A stretch of 64,000 bases of DNA from the NCBI RefSeq assembly GCF_019649055.1, contig NW_026570374.1:62001-126000 (forward strand), in the 5' to 3' direction. Position numbers and translations under genes: made by a program. How positions within the stretch are numbered: the stretch's first letter is position 1; the number at the start of each line of letters is the position of its first letter. This stretch comes from Paramacrobiotus metropolitanus. Taxonomy: Eukaryota > Tardigrada > Eutardigrada > Parachela > Macrobiotidae. Positions 1 to 13,375 of the stretch are shown piece by piece. A model generated the notes under the pieces. It did no database searches. It saw only the letters and a program-made list of their open reading frames with translations, and was not told the DNA's origin.

Positions 1-1047
1 GAATGCTGCTACGCTGCAGCGAGGGCAAGATGCACATGACCTGTCGCGTCATGTCCGCGCTGAACGACCACTTCCCGCCGGTCACGCCGGAGATGCTGGC
101 AAAGGTCACGGCGGTACATGAGCGCTGGCAGCGCACTCTGGCATATCCCGAGGAATGGCAGCGTATTCGCATCTATCTGCAATTGTAAGTCCCAGTGCGA
201 TAGAAATACTCTGTATCGATAGCGATAGAAATTACATGTACCGCCAGCAGGAGTGTTAATTGCCTTTCTCTACTGCATATTGGTTGCTGTGTTATGAAGA
301 TCAAAATCCTTATTTTAAAACATTTTACCGACCACATCTCACGGTGAGAAACATCTTGAAATTAGTCTTGCTGCAGCTTACTCCGAATGTTGCTCCGCGC
401 CTTCCGCGCTTCTTGCCCCCGCTTATGCGTTCTTGCTCCTCAGCTTGCGTTGCTCGCTGAATCTTGCTACACTGTACTTGCTAATAAACACTAGCGATGA
501 TCTCGTGTTGTGTTGCTTAACCGTCATGGGATGATCGCGCATCATCCCATCGTTGTCACCCGGTAAACGGTAGTCAGCTTCCGGTCAGCATCGCTGCCGA
601 TCGTACCAGCCTTTCCCACACTAACCGCCGACAGATCGTGGTAAGGTGGATTAACCAACCCACTAGAACAGCAGTCAGACCGGCTGCTGTTACAAAAGAA
701 GGTTTGTGTACGGGCAGTAGGTAAGTGCCAAGGCATGGCGTGTAGTGACTGATCCTTGTACTGCCCGAAAGCCAGCTGTGCAAACGCTGAACCAGGTACT
801 GGAAAACGAACCTGCCACGTACTAATTATATTTTTTGTGGTGCAGGTTTAGTGGATTTCACTGGGATGGAAGACCGAAAGCCTGGGACGACGTGGATCTG
901 CGGGTTGTAAATGTATCCACCTTGAGCAAACTGGCCATCTACGGGATCAACGAGGTGTTCCGTGTGAGGCCAGGCAACGGCAGTGCTGATTCTACTAACA
1001 GGCATACATGTATAGCTAGCACGTGGCTGTCTGCTTTGACAAAATAA
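1..1047 (+). CDS. 3' end of an unknown protein (two exons visible)
   Basis: Exon 1 enters from the window edge and reads open to about base 184, where a GTAAGT donor follows. The next exon starts at 846 after a GCAG acceptor, and the frame continues (split Leu codon). The joined protein has the pieces WQRTLAYPEEWQRI and WDDVDLRVVNVSTL. The W-R...W and W-x-x-V-D-L-R spacing is reminiscent of F-box-like proteins, but I do not recognise the family. The frame stops at 1045-1047. An alternative is a GTGAGG donor at 963 joined to a GCAG acceptor at about 1068, which would end the protein two codons later. The 5' end lies outside the window, so length and start are unknown. An AATAAA follows at 1168, and the next gene faces it tail to tail. 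Confidence 0.5.
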
Positions 1048-1167
1048 TAGTGTCCGGATTGCGTTGCAGTCGCGCTAGCTGGGAACGTGTGCACTCTAAC
1101 TGCTCAACGCTCGTGTTGCATGATGCTTCGCATATTCTGCATGATCGCTTAGCTATCCGTCGCGATA

Positions 1168-1173
1168 AATAAA
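1168..1173 (+). promoter_or_regulatory. candidate polyadenylation signal
   Basis: AATAAA lies 120 bases after the stop of the first gene and before the convergent GPCR. It is a plausible 3' end signal judged by hexamer and position only. Confidence 0.35.
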
Positions 1174-1302
1174 TTATCGCAGTGAGTGCGTTTGTATGCG
1201 AGCTGTACTCGTTGTAAAAACCACTGCCTACTTAGTTGAAAACTCAATGGATCGAATGCGCGACAACCGATAGAATAAGCGGCACATCTTGGTACATAAT
1301 CC

Positions 1303-3422
1303 TTAGTCGTTATTAACACCAGGAAAGATCATACAAGGTGAGAAAGGCATGCTGCTGGTCAATCTCACAGCAGCAGCACGCAAGCCTGCAAAGTTGTCTT
1401 CCACCGGAAATCGTCTTGGACGTTGTCGTGCTCGTTTGCACGCTCCACTTCCTGCTATCCATTTCGTCATGATCAGCTGATCATTCCTTGAATCCGACAG
1501 TGCAGCGCATTCGCTCCATCGATCAACGCATTCGCGGCACAAATCAGACAGTACAGCTGTGACCTTTAGCTGCCTTTTAGACCCGGTCAATTTGGCGGGA
1601 AAACTGCATACTGGAGCTGGTGGCGAAGAAGCCGGGCGCGATTTTTCGCGGCGCCGCCCCGGGGCGCAGTCGGCGGATGACCTTTCGAAGCCCCGCAACC
1701 GGCGCGCCAGGAACAGCCGGACGTCGTCCAGCATGAGCGCCATGAAGAAGGGATCGAGCGCCGCCTGCAGCGACCACAAGATCCAGCTGACGCGGAACAA
1801 CGTGCTGAGATCCTGGTCGGTGAAGAGGACGGCGGTGTAGTAGCCCTGCGAGGGGATCCAGTTGACCATCACGCTGCCCGTCACCAGCGTCAGCACCAGG
1901 AACCCGTGCACGTTCTTGCGCGCCTTCACCTCGCTGGGATGCGAGTGACCGCCGCCCGTGGTGGCCGTCCCGGAGACGGTGGGCGCGGTGCGGGTGGGCC
2001 GGCCGCCCTCGGAGTCGGAGGCGGAGCGGCTGCGCTTCTGCATGGTGGCCATGTACAGGCTGCGCTCGCCGTTGGGCCCGGCGGCTTTGGCCTGCCGGCG
2101 GCGCCAGTCGACGTAGATGCGCAGGTAGGCCACCGCCATCAGGAAGATGGGGATGTTGAAGTTGAGGAACTGCGTGATGATGCCCCACAGGCGCTGCCCC
2201 GGCACCGCCACGTTCAGATTACAACCGCTGCAAAAAAATGGCCATTTACATATTATAATCATTAAAATGTATATACCACACAAACTTATGACGACACGTA
2301 TATATTAAACATATACTAAATATTAAATATATACGGGACGGGATTTTTATTGGGTTACACAAATGAACATTGTTTAAACGCTAAATCACGCAATAACATT
2401 ATTTCAACACATAGTACACTTCATCCAGCCTCCTACCGATGCAGAAGGTTTCCTGAGCGCAAGCAGCATTACCTCGCATTAAAGCAATACTGATTCTCTG
2501 CTTCAGGAACTGAGTGGACCGCTTTTCCTGGGTCCTCTCAAAAAGCATCTTACCAATACGTATGTATTAAATATATACGTATTTCGTATATATATTTTTT
2601 ATGTATGTATAAAATTTTCATACATATATAAAAATATATATAAAAATACGTATATATAAATGGAAAATTAGTTACTTATATATATATGCATATATAAAAC
2701 ATATATGCATATATGATATACATACATTTTATACATATAAAAAAAAATTATCTCTACAACTATTTACTTTAGAACTATAGTAACTATTTGTACAAATTGC
2801 GCTTTAAGCAATAATGCGCGAATGTGGTCAAAAAATGTCCGACATTTTGTATGTATGCTACTGACCCGGTCAGCACCGGAAGTCGGTAATAAGCGGCGTC
2901 CAAGATCCATCCCGATCCCAGACACACGTGGACGTACACCCACATGCCGGCACACAGCGCCCCGGCCACCCTTAGGGAGTGGTGCGTGCGGTAGTGGTGC
3001 GGGAAGGTCATGGCCCAGAGGCGGTTGGTGGTGATGAGGAGGTGGGACTGCACCACGCCGGCGGCCAGCGGGTAGTTGGCGTACAGGTACAGACTACACG
3101 CGCCCTCCCCGATGGCCCAGGTGGCGTGCAGGTCGTTGTAGATGTCCAGGGGGTTCTGCGCCAGGACGAAGAGCAGGTTGGCGCACATCAGGTTGACCTG
3201 GTACAGCGTGAAGGGCCGGCTGCTGAAGGAGAACTTGCGCGATAAGAGCATGATCACCAGGACGTTGGATACCACCACCAGCGTGAAGACGATGATGGTG
3301 AAGATGGGGGCGTATGTCCAGGGCGCCGCCAGGTCGGCGGGGGTTGAGGCGTTGCCGGTCTGGTTGGGACAAAGTGCCGGGTCGGTGGAATTCAGCATTA
3401 ACGTATCGTTTAAGCATTGCAT
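1303..3422 (-). CDS. rhodopsin-like G-protein coupled receptor 1 (orphan)
   Basis: Two exons: 3422-2866 and 2227-1303, joined in frame through a GG/C glycine codon (GTCAGT donor, TTTGCAG acceptor), giving 493 residues. Exon 1 has an N-glycosylation-rich N-terminus and helices TM1-4. The second exon has TM5-7 and a long basic tail. Visible marks are the TM3 Cys (GEGACSLYLY), NRLWAM where DRY is expected, an ECL2 Cys (GCNLNV), and DPFFM in place of NPxxY. ICL3 is long and Ser/Arg/Gly-rich. The start ATG at 3422 opens the frame just before the glycan sites. It is clearly a paralogue of the receptor at 4844-6062, but the intron sits after TM4 here and before the DRY position there. Ligand unknown; the altered DRY and NPxxY motifs make its coupling hard to predict. 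Confidence 0.85.
2560..2755. repeat. AT-rich simple repeat in GPCR 1 intron
   Basis: Runs of TATATA, ATACATA and ATATGCATATAT fill the middle of the 638 bp intron of GPCR 1. Low complexity; no function seen. Confidence 0.7.
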
Positions 3423-4843
3423 GGTATATATCCGTATAATTAATAAGAATTTAAAAAATTGGAAATCGGTCGGTCGATCCGCAGTTCAAAAATTGAATAA
3501 AAAATCAACAACGGGATACGTCCAGATTATTCAGTCCTTCGTTGCCGGTCATATGTGGCTGTTTAGCAGGCTAGAGTCTCGTTCGTTATCGGAATTAACC
3601 AGACTAGAATTCCCGGATAAAAAAGCGGAAATCGATTAGTCGTTCCGCATTCATAAATTGGATATTAAAATACACAATCAGCGCATATATATAAAATATG
3701 CCCAGCGATGGGTTGGGGCAGAGAAGCACGTTTCTGCGCAATATGCGTCCAAAGCATCTGCGTTTTTACTCGCACGTTGTCGCGAAGTGTCGGCACAATG
3801 CGGGATGTAAGAAACGAGATTTGCCGAGTGTTGCTTAATTGACGCAACTGCCTGTTAAGCTGTCTCCGTTGCGAGTGGATGCGGGAAGGAAGAGGGCAGG
3901 TAAGGCGGCCGGAAGTGGAAGAAAGCGGCGCTCCTGAGTGCCGTGTCCGATCGCGGATGCCGGCACAATGCCGGCATCGATCTCCGCTGCCGGCGCATAA
4001 TGGCCGCCTGTCATCCTTCATCAGCGCAATCACGCTCGGATGTGACAGGCGCGACAATGAGCGCCGGCAAAACGAATTATGCCGGTGCTAGTTGATTAAG
4101 TACTTTTTACCGGGTTCTGTATAGGATTGCTGTAAGGAGAGCGGAGAGGAAGAGAAATGTAGTACGTGACGGAAGTTTTTGGCCGGCAATCGCGGTCAAT
4201 TACGCCGCCCTGATTGCCTGATAAGCCGGCTTAATTGCGCGCCGGAAGCGGCTGCGACACGTACGCGGCACCTGCGTGCGTTAGTCGTTAGCGTTAATCA
4301 ACGGTGTGCTTGCTGTTCCACAGACATACAGTCGCTGTTCGAGCCGATTAAGGGGATACCGATTCCCGTCGGCAACGGCGGAAACGATCAGTTTTCCCGC
4401 TAAAATCGCTACGTCATACCAAACTAGATTCAGTTTTCTCCATCCTCGATCATACAGCATCATGCTCATTAATTTTATATATGCGACCTTGTGAAGCTCA
4501 TTAATGCAGCGATAAAGGTCATCACCGGTAATCGATTTGACCATAAATCGGCGATGACGCATATATATTCTGACCGGTTGAAAGGATCGCGAGCAGCGAA
4601 CGTTCCCCGGCAACACCCGCCCTGGGCGTGACTGTCGGTGTCGCGCTAGCACCCGCCATGACGTCAACGCTGGCTTGGTCGCTCTTACTTGCCGTTGTGC
4701 GTTCGCGTCGCTCACTAGTCAGCACGAGAATAATTTTCTCGTGTAAGTCTTCTTTATTTGCAAATTATTGTTATTACTCATATAAATTGGACTCTAATTT
4801 ATTAACAGGAAAAGTCTCAACGGAGAAACGCAGACAGTGTTGA
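3423..4843. other. intergenic, between GPCR 1 start and GPCR 2 end
   Basis: Contains the upstream region of GPCR 1 and the 3' flank of GPCR 2. Short open frames on both strands lack splice support and known domains. I see no gene here. Confidence 0.5.
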
Positions 4844-6062
4844 CTATTTGGAGGTGTCCGAAGAGGGCGTGGCCTTGTTAGTCGCGGCCATATCGAAGGA
4901 GCTGCCGCGCCAGCTGCGGGTACAGGAGGAGCAGAGACACTTCACGCTACACCCGCTCCCCGCCGCCGCTTCCCGCCGGCACCCCCCGCGGGCGGCTGCC
5001 CAGCAGCGCCGGACGCCGTGCAGCCAGTGCCGGAAGGACTCCCGCACGGTGTCCATCACCACGGCGAAGAGGATCGGGTTCAGTCCGGACTGCAGCGACA
5101 GACACACCGTGCTGATGCGGAACAGCGTCTGCATGCCGCTGCGCGCCGGGTCCACGTAAAAGACCGCGGTGAAGTAGATGGACGCCGGGATCTGGTTGAG
5201 GAACATACTCCACGTCAGCAGCGTCAGGATCATGAAGGACTGCGACCGCGCCCGCGGGCGGGACGGCGGCGACAGCGGCAGCGTCCCGCGGCAGGTGTCC
5301 GACTCCCGGTGCACCGCTCCCGGGAGGGGCGACACCCGCTGCAGCCGGGCCAGGAGGAGCTGCCGGCGTTTATACCAGATGAAGAAGTAGGCGCAGGCGC
5401 TGAATAAGAGCTCCAGGTTGAAGTTGAGCCACTGTGTGACGTTGCCCCAGACCTCCAGGGCGCCGGCGCCGGTGTTGACCACGCAGCCGAAGCGGGCCGG
5501 CGGCCGGCGGTAGCGGAGGGCGTCCAGGAGCACCCCCGAGAGGAGGCAGACGTGGGAGAAGGCCCACATCCCGGCGATGAGGAGGACTGCCACCCGGCGG
5601 GTGTGGTGATCACGGTAGTGCACCGGGAAGGTGACGGCCCACAGCCGGTTGACGGTGATGAGGACCTGCGCCGAGATGACCCCTGCAACAGCGCCACCTA
5701 TAACACAGATGGCCGGAAGTGGAGGGACAACAACAACACGTACCGTTGGAGAGGACGTAGCTGGCGTAGAGGAAGAGCGTGCAGACGGCGTCGCCCAGCC
5801 ACCAGCGGGCGTAGGAGGTGGACAGGAGGTCCAGGGGGTGCTCCACCAGGATCCACAGCAGGTTGCTGACCAGCAGGTTGAGGAGGTAGAGCGTGAAGGG
5901 CTGGATGAGGATCGCCGGGCGGAGGAGGAGGAGCAGGACGCCGGCGTTGAGCAGCAGCGTTATGACGGAGCTGACCACGTTGAAGACGCCCCAAACGGAC
6001 CACTGCAGCGCCAGCGCGGGGGCGCTGGCGTTGGCGTCCGTCGCATTAATCAGGTCGTCCAT
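4844..6062 (-). CDS. rhodopsin-like G-protein coupled receptor 2 (orphan)
   Basis: Exons 6062-5744 and 5682-4844 are separated by a 61-base intron (GTACGT donor, TTGCAG acceptor) and joined through a split Gly codon, giving 385 residues. The N-terminus has NATDANAS glycan sites. TM1-3 are in exon 1 and TM3-7 in exon 2. Visible marks: TM3 Cys in DAVCTLFLYA, NRLWAV in the DRY position, ECL2 Cys in FGCVVN, and NPILF in place of NPxxY. The tail is Cys/Arg-rich with possible palmitoylation cysteines. The PFTLY segment in TM2 and NRLWAxTFP are shared with receptor 1, so the two arose by local duplication. Receptor identity and ligand cannot be told from the sequence. Confidence 0.87.
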
Positions 6063-9000
6063 TTATTAACCACCATAAATCATCGCCGCATGAAATTAAT
6101 TACCGAAATACGTAAAATAACTGCGCGAGGATGAGTATATATCAGTCGCCATATATAATAATCCGACAAAAATTGTGTAAACATGGGATGTAAAGTGGGA
6201 ATGCGATGATAATGATGTCGGCTGATGCATATATAAACCGCATATATAAATCATCGGCGGGCTGGTGTGAATTGTGAAATACGAGCCATCGAGGTGATGA
6301 ATGGGAATCGGCCGGCGCCGCGGTGGGATACATGTCAGATATGCGGCGCAGTGCAAATAGCGCGGCGTCCCGGCGGATCCCGTGGCGCGCGCTGTATAAT
6401 TAGTCTGCACCGTTCGCGGGAACACTGGCACGTACGGCGTCCGCGTGGGCCGTGTCAAGTGGCGCAGCGCATCACAATGACATCGTACGGTGTGGTACGT
6501 ATAGCGGTACGTATTCCGGCTGACGGAAGTGCCGGGTTGACAATGACCCTTCGGGAAAGCGGCGGTTATAGGGGGAATGCAATCAGCCGGCACTTGATCA
6601 CACGTCGGATGCTATTCACGGCGTTCCCATAATACGCCGCAGCGTGGGAACGGCGCTACGCCGAACGGGATTAATGAGCACGCTGTGCGCTGAATTTAGA
6701 TGGAGATTGTACCGTGTATCGGGGACGATTTGGCAGATTGTTCTCCGGTATAATTAGCGGGGATTATTTTTAGAGCATTATTGGGAAAGTTTGAATGAAG
6801 AAGAAAAGTTTGGAAGCGCCGATGAGCCAGGCATCGGCAGTCGCATAATGAAACCGACGTTGATAGGAGATCGTACAGTATGGCAGAATGGCAGCCGGTG
6901 TATTACGCAACGCGCGTATCTGTACGTCCGGCACGCACCGTCAATTAGCCGGTCGTAAAAGGTCATCCGCAATGATAGCGTTGGTTGCGTATATGGGAGG
7001 TGTCGGTGGTACGGAGGACGAGATAGTCAATGGTACCGGAAAAGCAGTTAACTAGTACTGCTTAACACGCCGGTCACGAACGGATGGCGCAGCACGCATT
7101 ATTTGCGTCTGTACGACGTCCATGCACCTCGCACAAATACCGTTATACCGGGATGCACATCCCGGGAGTGCCGGCAGGAATGGTAGTCCGGGTTTGAAGG
7201 ACTCCGGGAAATGTGCGGGATGACAGGAAGCGAAGGACGGCATTAGTGCACGTGGTGTGCAGCGGTACATCTCATGGCCCGACGAATTACGTAAACGGCA
7301 TAAATAATGGCGGTTATAATGATGCAGCGCGTTTGTGTTGTACAACGGTTAAGTAAGGTGCCAGGGACGCAGATTAGGCAGGTTGTTAAGTTAACATTGC
7401 TGCTCGTAGTGATGATCAGCAAAGGTGATTGTTATTTATTATCTTACTCCTGAAGCTGTCACGCTACGCCCCGTTCTGACGCATTGGTGTTATAATGTTA
7501 TATAGATATTCGTTTGTGTCATGCACACATTCAGTTGCAAGTGCAACAGGTAGCGCGCCATTGACGATCGTATCATTCGTACGTATAACCAAGAACCTAC
7601 TATAGGTAGACTATAGTAAGTACTATAATTATTATTAATATTATTGTTATTACGGCACAAGAGCAGACAACCCCAAGGGGACTTCAAGTCTGGTCGAACA
7701 AAAACATTTTCAATAAGTACTTGGTATAACGAGTAAAGGTATTACGAGGTACATATATTACGAGGTTTTGTACCGTTGTACGTGTGGATGGTGAATATAA
7801 TAACAATTATGCTATGGATAATGCACGAAATTAACACTGAATAAACGTACGTACAGTGCTAGCGTTTCCGGTGGTATGCATATGCTCCCAGGCTCCCAGC
7901 CGGCGACACTATATTTATATACGCAGGTTTATATAGTATATAGTATACGCGCTGGCAGATGCTAGCTGGAATTGAAGTACGGGCTGAGCGCCGTCTCGTC
8001 GACCGCTGCAGCCGCATAAAAGTTTGTTTAACGGCACAATACGCAAGGTGAACGACTCGTTAGTAGTTTGTACTGTACTGCCACTGCATACGCTAGCGGA
8101 AGTGTGATTGATTGCTTGTGGATGGCGGTGCTGAAGCCATCCAGATTGTTCTATCCTGGCCAGATACCCGAGTAAAACAGTTTGTAAAAAAAACGTTAGT
8201 TAAACGTTAGTCAAACGTTAGTTAAAGGCCAAAATTCGAACATGTTCGAATTTTGGCCTTTAACTAACGTTTAGCTAACGTTTTTTTACAAACTGTTTTA
8301 CTCGGGATATTTGTATTGCAGACGTAGCAGGAATGCAGGATTATCCGAGAGTTATGGTTATGGGGACGCACATGTTAACTGTACAACACAGTAAATCCAG
8401 GACGGTGTCAGTTAATCGCACAACATTATATATTACTGCCACCGGAAATGACTCGAACTGTTGCCCGCCCACTCGCTATACTCTGCAGATTGCCGATTGC
8501 CAACGATCATACAATTAAGTGTTAATCCACTCTAAAATTCTGTCGTTTGAAAGATTCCTGCAAATCATGCCTGACAAGATGAAAGATACACAGACATTAA
8601 TATGGCTGGATAAAAAGCACAATGTTTAACATTCTGTGTAACCTGTAATTGGCTTCGTTTTTACAAGGCAGCTCCATTAATATTGATTTACCATCAGTCT
8701 GCTTCCAAACGCCGCGTTAATGATAATTTAAAACAGTTTTTTGGTAATTAAGTTCTTATGCTTTCTTATGCCATTTGTATTTTGTCTGAAGATAATCAAA
8801 CCGAAAAAGTATGGGATTTTTCCCGAACTGTCAAAATAAAGTAAACAGTACGCTGCCGCCTTGAGCGGTTGCAGGTGGGTCAAGCACCGGAAGCCCCTGA
8901 ATTTCCTACGTTTGCAACTTCCAGCTTGGAGGTTTCCGTAAAACATAAGTTATATTGAACAGAAAAATAATTTCCGCATGAATGTGGTATATTTTGGAGG

Positions 9001-9424
9001 AAATCGTTTGGAGCGGTGCGTTTTCCGGCGCGCTTTTGCGTGACAACAGTGCGGTGTTGGAAATTGATTAGCTGCGCCGAACTCAATGCCGACCGCCTGC
9101 CAGATGCGTGCTACGCGCGCCACGAGGATCCGCTTAGACTGACGTGTCAGCAAGTCAGCACAGCGTCGCTACTCGCTTGCGCAAACATTTCAGCGTAAAT
9201 TTTGTCAGTGTTTCCCCGATTTCTGCCTGCAGGTCTTGTTTTCTCCCTTCCCTGCAGTTTGCAGAATACACTTTACCTTTCCTTTATTTTTTTAAAAGAA
9301 GCGGGAAAATCTCCTCTATCTGGAGCACTGTCTGTTGGAGTGTGATCTTCAAGCGCTGATTGTGAATCAGCGCAGTTACAAGACTGTGTGTCGTTTGATT
9401 TGAGTGGACGCAGTTTCGTTGAGG
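6063..9424. other. 3.4 kb intergenic region between divergent genes
   Basis: Separates the starts of GPCR 2 (-) and signal peptide peptidase (+), so it should hold both promoters. Apart from the hairpin at 8167-8306 I see no domain-bearing frame, RNA gene or repeat array. Confidence 0.5.
8167..8306. mobile_element. MITE-like hairpin, 140 bp
   Basis: CCCGAGTAAAACAGTTTG at the left is mirrored by CAAACTGTTTTACTCGGG at the right, and the match continues to a centre at ATTCGAACATGTTCGAAT. The left arm has one extra ACGTTAG unit (three against two). ATA flanks both ends and could be the target duplication. No coding capacity. Confidence 0.75.
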
Positions 9425-12400
9425 ATGAGTTTCGGGGAGTTGGTGGGGAAGCAGCTGGGCGCCGTGGTGGAGAACCTGGGCAAGGCGTTCCGCGACGCCT
9501 TCGCGCAGACGGAAGGCCTGGACCTGAAGGTGAACGGGACGAACGTCTCGGCGCTGGACGGTCTGGGGGGGAACGGGACGAACGGGACGGACGCGGCGCT
9601 GTCCGGGAAGAAGATCCCCGCCACCCTCCAGGGCCTCTTGACGGCCTACACGGGCCTGGTCATCATGGCGCTGCTGCCCATCTACCTGGGCTCCTTCAAG
9701 TCCGTCAAGTTCCAGAAGCACAGCAAGGTAGGGACGACGGCCCCTCGGGGGGCCCCCGGGGGCGCGGGGGCGGCTGGGTAACGGTGGGGTGGTGTGTTGC
9801 AGACGCTGCCGAAGGACAAGCAGCCGGAGAAGATGTCGGCCAAGGACGCCATGATGTTCCCCGTCATCGCCAGCTGTGCGCTCTTCGGCCTCTACCTGCT
9901 TTTCCACGTAAGTTCCAAAATAATCAGCATTTTTTACTATTCAGTCATTAAATGAATTATTATTATTAAATTATCAGTATTATTTTTATTTTAATTTATT
10001 ATTTTCATTATCCAGTATTCAGTGGATCGGTAGTAATTTTTGGATAATTGTTGCAGTAAATGAATAATAATTTTGCATGTCTGTTTCTGTTTGGATAATG
10101 GCAGAATATCTCTGTCTGAACCGTTTTATCACTGGATGTGAAATTTGAAACAAAAATATTGTTTTTGGATAATGGTGATAAGAATTTGTGAATCGTCATT
10201 GGCGCCGGTGGGTGCCGTTATTATTTTATTTTAATCATATTTATTCTTGGAATTATTATGGCTTTTTTTAACAAACAACTATTCGATACTTTTCTCTGCT
10301 GTTTGCATAATTATCGGCACTGCTGTGCTTGAATTATTCTACTGTAATATTAATTACCTATTTATTAATCGTGCATATTGCCATAAAAATAATGTATTTT
10401 TTTATTGATAAAATTTATACCATTGATAATTGTTTTTAGCTGCATCACTTATTGACGGCTGCATCAGCTACTTTAATAATAAAAATTCTAAAAATAATGT
10501 TTTTTGTTTGTGTTGCAGTTTTTCGGGAAGGAGTACGTGAACTACCTGCTGACATCCTACTTCTTCGTCCTGGGCATCCTCTCCCTCACCAACTTCCTGG
10601 CGTACGTAATTTTCACTTGTTGGACTGGATGATTAAATAAATGAATGAATAACTGATCAGAAATAAAAATACAAATAAAATACATTCAGATAAGAAATAA
10701 ATTAAATCATGGGTAATAAAGCTAACAAGTAAGGGGTGTCTTGTGATTGCAGGCCGTTGACGGAGCGGCTGCCGTTGATCCCGCGGGAGCCTCGCTTCCG
10801 GCTGTCCTTCACCGCCAAGACCGGCGACACCGTCGTGCGTAAGTTGCGCCGCTGAATGCTGACATTTTCACCGGTTCCGGTCAGTTGTTTTCTTCTCACT
10901 GCAGCGCACGTGGAGCTGGAGTTTGGCTACGCCAACGTGCTGGCCTTCCTCCTCAGCGTTGGCTGTGGTGTCTGGTACATGCTGCAGAAGGTCAGTCTCC
11001 CTTTATCACTCTTTCCAAACCTTCCTGAATTTTTCTCTGTATTTTAAATGAATGAATTTTGCATTTTAAATGAATTTTTTATTTCTTTTTTAGTGAATGT
11101 ATTTAGATTTTTCCTGTAATTTTTATGTATTTAAAACGAACTGCCTCTCCAAATAATTTAACCGCTGTTTACCGGTATTTGCAGTTTTTCTTAATCAGCT
11201 GCTTATTCAAAGTTTTTCTTACGGTGCTGATCCAGGCTCCAGCGCAGCCGCATCGCTTCACGGGCTGCTAAAATTATAAAATTAATTCAGATTAAAATTC
11301 TGATTAATTCACGGCTGATTTATTTGGAATAAAAATTGACGAATTAATTCAGAATAAACTGGTGATAAATGAATGGGCAGTGAATTAATGTGAAATGATG
11401 TGCAGCACTGGATCGCCAACAACCTGTTCGGGCTGGCCTTCTCGCTGAACGCCATCGAGCTGCTGACGCTGAACACGGTGATGACGGGCGTGATCCTGCT
11501 GGGCGGCCTGTTCTTCTACGACATCTTCTGGGTCTTCGGCTCCAACGTCATGGTCTTCGTCGCCAAGTCCTTCGAGGCGCCCATCAAGCGTATGTTGATT
11601 TCCTCTCTTTTCCACTCTTGATTAATCGCTAATATGGCGTTCCCCTCGGTTGCAGTCATCTTCCCGCAGGATTTGTGGGAGCACGGCTTCTTCGCCAAGA
11701 ACTTCGCCATGCTCGGCCTCGGCGACATCGTCATCCCCGGCATCTTCATCGCCCTCATGCTCCGCTTCGACCACCAGTCAGTACACCCATTCATCCATTT
11801 ATTTCTTCATTTTTAAGTGATTAATTATTGATAATATTTTTTTATCCATTTTAAGTCCTTATTATTTGTGGGAATTATTTTGTTTTCTTTACTTAGCCTT
11901 ACAAGTTAGCGTTATTATGATAATAATAAATTAAAACTGTTAAAATAATTGAATTTTTTTATTTTTTATTTATGATTATTGGTTAAAGGAGAAATATACA
12001 GATGATTATTTTTTCGAACTAAAATAAGTTTAAACAAATTAATTCAGCCATCGGTTTCGTTGCTGTGATACTAACGAGCCTTGCTGTGGCGTGGTTGCAG
12101 CATGCAGGAGAAGAGCGGCCGGCGTTTCCACTGGTACTTCCGGGCCACCTTCCTGGCCTACTTCCTCGGCCTCCTCGCCACCATCGTCGTCATGCACGTC
12201 TTCAAACACGCCCAGGTAAACCACCCGGTTATTTTTTTTCACGAATATCCACAGGATTTATTGCTAATTATTTTCATTTATTTATGCAGTTATTTTATTC
12301 ATTTTCATTTTAATCTTGATCAGTATTATTTTACTCTTCATCTTGCTGATGAATTGGTGTTGATCAATTTCTTGTATTCCTTCTGTATTTAATTGAGCAA

Positions 12401-12641
12401 TATTCAGGCACGAGTTGATTTCTGATTTCTGTCGGTGGATTTATTTTATTATTTTATATGAATTTATTAAACATATTTTTCTGTCGTTTTCCCGTAGCCG
12501 GCGCTGTTGTACCTCGTGCCGGCGTGTCTGGGCGTGCCGCTGCTGTTGGCGCTGGTGAAGGGCGACCTGCGCGAGATGTTCAAGTACGAAGACCACCCCG
12601 CGACGCCGGCCGACGCGGACGCCGACAAGAAGACCGACTGA
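9425..12641 (+). CDS. HM13: signal peptide peptidase (intramembrane aspartyl protease)
   Basis: Nine exons join without a phase error: 9425-9727, 9803-9907, 10519-10601, 10753-10838, 10905-10990, 11406-11589, 11656-11776, 12101-12215, 12498-12641; 408 residues (human SPP is 377). SPP cuts leftover signal peptides within the ER membrane. The GxGD-protease signatures are all present: FFYDIFWVFG (catalytic Asp about 260), GLGDIVIPG (Asp about 306, the usual 46-residue spacing) and QPALLYLVP near residue 361. The N-terminus carries several N-x-T/S glycan sites and the last four residues, KKTD, form a KKxx ER-retrieval signal. I chose the ATG at 9425; the GTG seven codons upstream is not needed. 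SPP-like (SPPL) relatives are less likely because of the KKxx end. Confidence 0.95.
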
Positions 12642-13375
12642 GGCGGATCATACACTCCCCTTCCTGTTTCCACGATTCTGCTTCGTTGTCATTCAGAACA
12701 GAGTTTTTAACACATTATTTATTTCTAATCAATTATTATTTTGACGGACAGCCTACTTAATGTAATCTCCATCATGTATTGACGCTGCGTGACATGAACC
12801 TTTTCTGCTTTTTTTTATCAACAGAACGGACAATTTCCCATTTAAATTGCATGTATTTTTTTTTCTACATAGAATTCTGGCTTATTTTCGGTTTTTTTAG
12901 TCACAATATTTTTTGCGAAATTCCTGGCAAATTTACAACGTAAAGCGAGGGAAACTGTGCGGTTACAGTGTTTTATTAATTGCTGCACAAACTAACAAAA
13001 ACAACTCCAAAAACTAATCAAATCGCGGCTGAACCATCGCACTGCGCCGCTGTCGGTGTGCCTGAGGAAAAAGAGAGTAGTATCAAATTATCGTCACTGG
13101 TCTCGGTCTGACAAGTGAACGGACTAACGGAAGGCCTCAACCAACACATCAAAAATATCCTACAAAATCGAAATAACCTGGGCCCCGCGCGGAAATTGTC
13201 TGATTAGGAACAGGGAATTATTACACAAAAAACATACAAAAATACTCTGTCCATAAGGTTAGGAATAGGAAGGGCAAGAAACGAGAATATCGCCGCCTGT
13301 GCAAGAAACCAACCAACAGATCCAACCATTCCGGTGCGCCACTGCAACAGCCACTATTCCTCCCCGGCGCGCCGC
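12642..13375. other. 3' flanks of two convergent genes
   Basis: AT-rich stretch between the stop codons of signal peptide peptidase (+) and the chromodomain gene (-). It should hold both 3' UTRs. No frame or repeat of note. Confidence 0.5.

Noticed and set aside
9404-9424. Earlier GTG start for signal peptide peptidase
   Set aside because: The in-frame ATG at 9425 is the normal eukaryotic start and the extra seven residues match nothing.
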